31,242 nucleotides of DNA. It comes from JARRQJ01 sp037381915 (lineage in GTDB: Bacteria; Pseudomonadota; Gammaproteobacteria; DRLM01). Shown piece by piece: positions 29,766 through 31,242 of the stretch. The stretch lies in contig JARRQJ010000025.1 of the NCBI GenBank assembly GCA_037381915.1, forward strand, positions 1-31,242. The letters are read 5' to 3'. Both the position numbers and the translations under genes were made by a program. The notes under the pieces were generated by a model. That model was not told the DNA's origin. It searched no databases and saw only the letters and a list, made by a program, of their open reading frames with translations. Within the stretch, counting starts at the first letter, position 1. Every line of letters starts with the position of its first letter.

Positions 29766-30671
29766 TTATCGCGCGGTCCGGCAGACATCCACGGAATCGG
29801 GAAGGCAATGTCCACCATCCACCCAAATGGCGTTGCCCAATCTGGTATTGCGCATACTGGCGCCCGACAAGTCCGCCCCGGTCAAGTCGGCATAGGAAAG
29901 ATTTGCGTTCTCCAACCGGGCATTGTTCAGTTTCGCTTGCCGCAGTTTGACGCCCACCAGTTTTGCGCCGCGAAGATCGGCTCCATCCAGATCGGCCATG
30001 CTCAGCGCGGCATAAGAAAGATCGCTGTCCGTAAGGTTGCTTTTGCGCAGATTCGCGCCAGTCAGACTGGCGCTGTAGAGGATCGCGCCCGACAGATTGA
30101 CGCCCCGCAATTGCTCCCCGTCCAGCGCACAATTGCTCCAGTTGACATAGGGCGCGGCGGGACTCCGGCAATCCGCGCCCAACTGGGGCGGCGGCGGTCT
30201 ATAAAGTAAAATAAAGATGCCAGCCATCACGGCGATGGTACCGGCGATCATCAATGTCGCCCAACGACCCTGATCGGCCGACGACAATTCCTGTTCGCGC
30301 CCGGCCCGTCTTTCACGGTATGCAAGTGTCGGTGATCCCTCGAGTTCCCGGCGATCCCCTCTCCGCCGATTCTGTTGCGATGACGCCGGCGCATCCCTGG
30401 TGCCGCGCCTATCCACCCCTCTTTCATCCGCCCAGCGCCGCGCCGCATCAAGCCTTTCCTGAACCATGGGATCACTGGCATCTTCCTTCATTACCTCAGG
30501 GATCAGTTCAGGCACATCCTTGATAGCTACCCACTCCTTGCCATCGCTGCTCACTTCGTCGTGGTCTTTCACCCGCCCCAGCAAGAGATAGCGGCTAAGC
30601 AAGCCGGCAGGGTAAGGCCCTTTGACTTCCCCGGCATTACGGAGATACCACCTATTTGAAGTTGTTGTCAT
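29766..30671 (-). CDS. GYF-domain and pentapeptide-repeat membrane protein
   Basis: A 301-residue protein from ATG 30669-30671, chosen so that the GYF_2 domain (about 6-60: RWYLRNAGEVKGPYPAGLLS, then EWVAIKDVPEL) starts near the N-terminus; an ORF start at 30728 adds 19 residues. Then a charged, Arg-rich linker (70-133), one transmembrane helix (about 137-157, WATLMIAGTIAVMAGIFILLY), and about 18 pentapeptide repeats (A(D/N)LxxA type, about 192-281) forming a right-handed beta helix, ending in a short tail with two Cys (HCLPDSVDVC). Cys near the start of the outer part could pair with them. The GYF domain would be cytosolic and the repeats periplasmic. Function unknown. Confidence 0.88.
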   Translation of the reverse strand: MTTTSNRWYLRNAGEVKGPYPAGLLSRYLLLGRVKDHDEVSSDGKEWVAIKDVPELIPEVMKEDASDPMVQERLDAARRWADERGVDRRGTRDAPASSQQNRRRGDRRELEGSPTLAYRERRAGREQELSSADQGRWATLMIAGTIAVMAGIFILLYRPPPPQLGADCRSPAAPYVNWSNCALDGEQLRGVNLSGAILYSASLTGANLRKSNLTDSDLSYAALSMADLDGADLRGAKLVGVKLRQAKLNNARLENANLSYADLTGADLSGASMRNTRLGNAIWVDGGHCLPDSVDVCRTAR

Positions 30672-30791
30672 AGCGCTAAATCTAACCAACCACTTGCTTA
30701 GCGTCAAATGAGCTAACGAATCGATCATCTCGGTTCGTATAATGGCTCACACTGCGGGCTGCCCACCATCAATGAAGCTCCTGCCAGTTTT

Positions 30792-31242
30792 ATGGATATA
30801 GCAGGACCTCTCCCAAGCGGTTCGACACTGACGCTCACCAACGCCTCCCCTGCCCTCCCGTTCCGGTCGGGCGGCGCCTGGAAGGCGCGGCTATCACGCT
30901 CCTTGACGGAAGGAAGGGTCTTATTGATATAGGAGGCGCCCGGCTAGAGGTGTGCATCTCCGTGGCCACCACCGTGGATCAACACCTGGATCTCGAAGTC
31001 ATCGGAACCGACCAATATATCGTGTTGAAGATCATTTCGCCGTCATCGGCATCGAATCCGACAAGGACGGCATTTCGCAAAACCCTTCCGCAGCAACAAA
31101 ACCTGCAAACTATATTACCCGTTTGACTGCCTGCTGGCGTCATTCTCGGGATTGTCTCCCGCGACCGGGGCGCTGCTTAAACAGCTTATAGAGCAATTGC
31201 CCGCTCGCGAGGACATTTCCCGGCCGGACATTCTCAGCCAAG
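30792..31242 (+). pseudogene. FliK-like flagellar hook-length control protein, frameshifted and cut by window end
   Basis: From ATG 30792 the frame reads MDIAGPLPSGSTLTLTNASP, then meets TAG at 30930. The expected continuation is in another frame from about 30926 (IGGARLEVCISVATTVDQHL, RTAFRKTLPQQQNLQTILPV), which stops at TGA 31124, and then returns to the first frame from 31125 (LLASFSGLSPATGALLKQLI, ARED ISRPDILSQ) to the window edge. This succession matches the N-terminal part of FliK-like proteins (a short domain, then the Q-N-L-x-x-L-L and 'L...L...P' segments). Two compensating indels are therefore present. The identification is from memory of family pattern and moderate; the C-terminal hook-length domain is outside the window. 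Confidence 0.6.

Overview
The window reads as a chromosomal segment of a moderately GC-rich gammaproteobacterium. The strongest taxonomic clue is gene order: recN, fur, bamE, rnfH, ratA, smpB and ssrA lie together much as they do in Pseudomonas and related gammaproteobacteria. An lpoP-like TPR lipoprotein gene directly after mrcB, a yoaA-tsaB pair and MipA/OmpV and DUF3617 genes agree with this. Genus cannot be named from the sequence alone.

Layout. 1-5.7 kb: recN tail, a broken fur gene, bamE, rnfH-ratA, a sodium-dependent (NSS) transporter gene set between ratA and smpB, then smpB and the tmRNA gene ssrA with a clear promoter and terminator. 5.7-8.3 kb: accessory DNA beginning with an integrase remnant just behind ssrA, then two small orphan genes in mostly empty sequence. 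8.3-11.3 kb: an exported protein of 16 ankyrin repeats and a DUF3014 protein. 11.3-12.8 kb: an FMN reductase gene and a pirin remnant, flanked by two tiny genes for related single-span membrane peptides that I do not recognise. 12.8-16.8 kb: hinT and a YbaK-type deacylase; an ABM monooxygenase / iron alcohol dehydrogenase / MipA operon; a DUF3617 protein. 17-23.9 kb (minus strand): cheX, a selenoprotein-W-like (Rdx) fragment, tsaB, yoaA, a frameshifted DUF6998-like gene, lpoP and mrcB. 24-27 kb: an APH-like/P-loop kinase fusion, a CPXCG zinc-ribbon protein and a broken HDOD gene. 27-29.7 kb: a complete AmmeMemoRadiSam set (amrS divergent from amrB-amrA). 29.7-31.2 kb: a GYF-pentapeptide-repeat membrane protein and a frameshifted FliK-like gene running off the end.

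Functional units: trans-translation (smpB, ssrA), septal/side-wall peptidoglycan synthesis (mrcB with its probable activator lpoP), t6A tRNA modification (tsaB), helicase repair (yoaA, recN), outer membrane assembly (bamE), and the functionally unsolved AmmeMemoRadiSam trio.

The most unusual overall feature is gene decay. fur, integrase, pirin, Rdx, DUF6998-like, HDOD and FliK-like genes are all broken, by internal deletion, truncation, frameshift or stop, while the long housekeeping genes are open. The best candidate for something undescribed is the pair of paralogous membrane micro-proteins at 11.5 and 12.7 kb.
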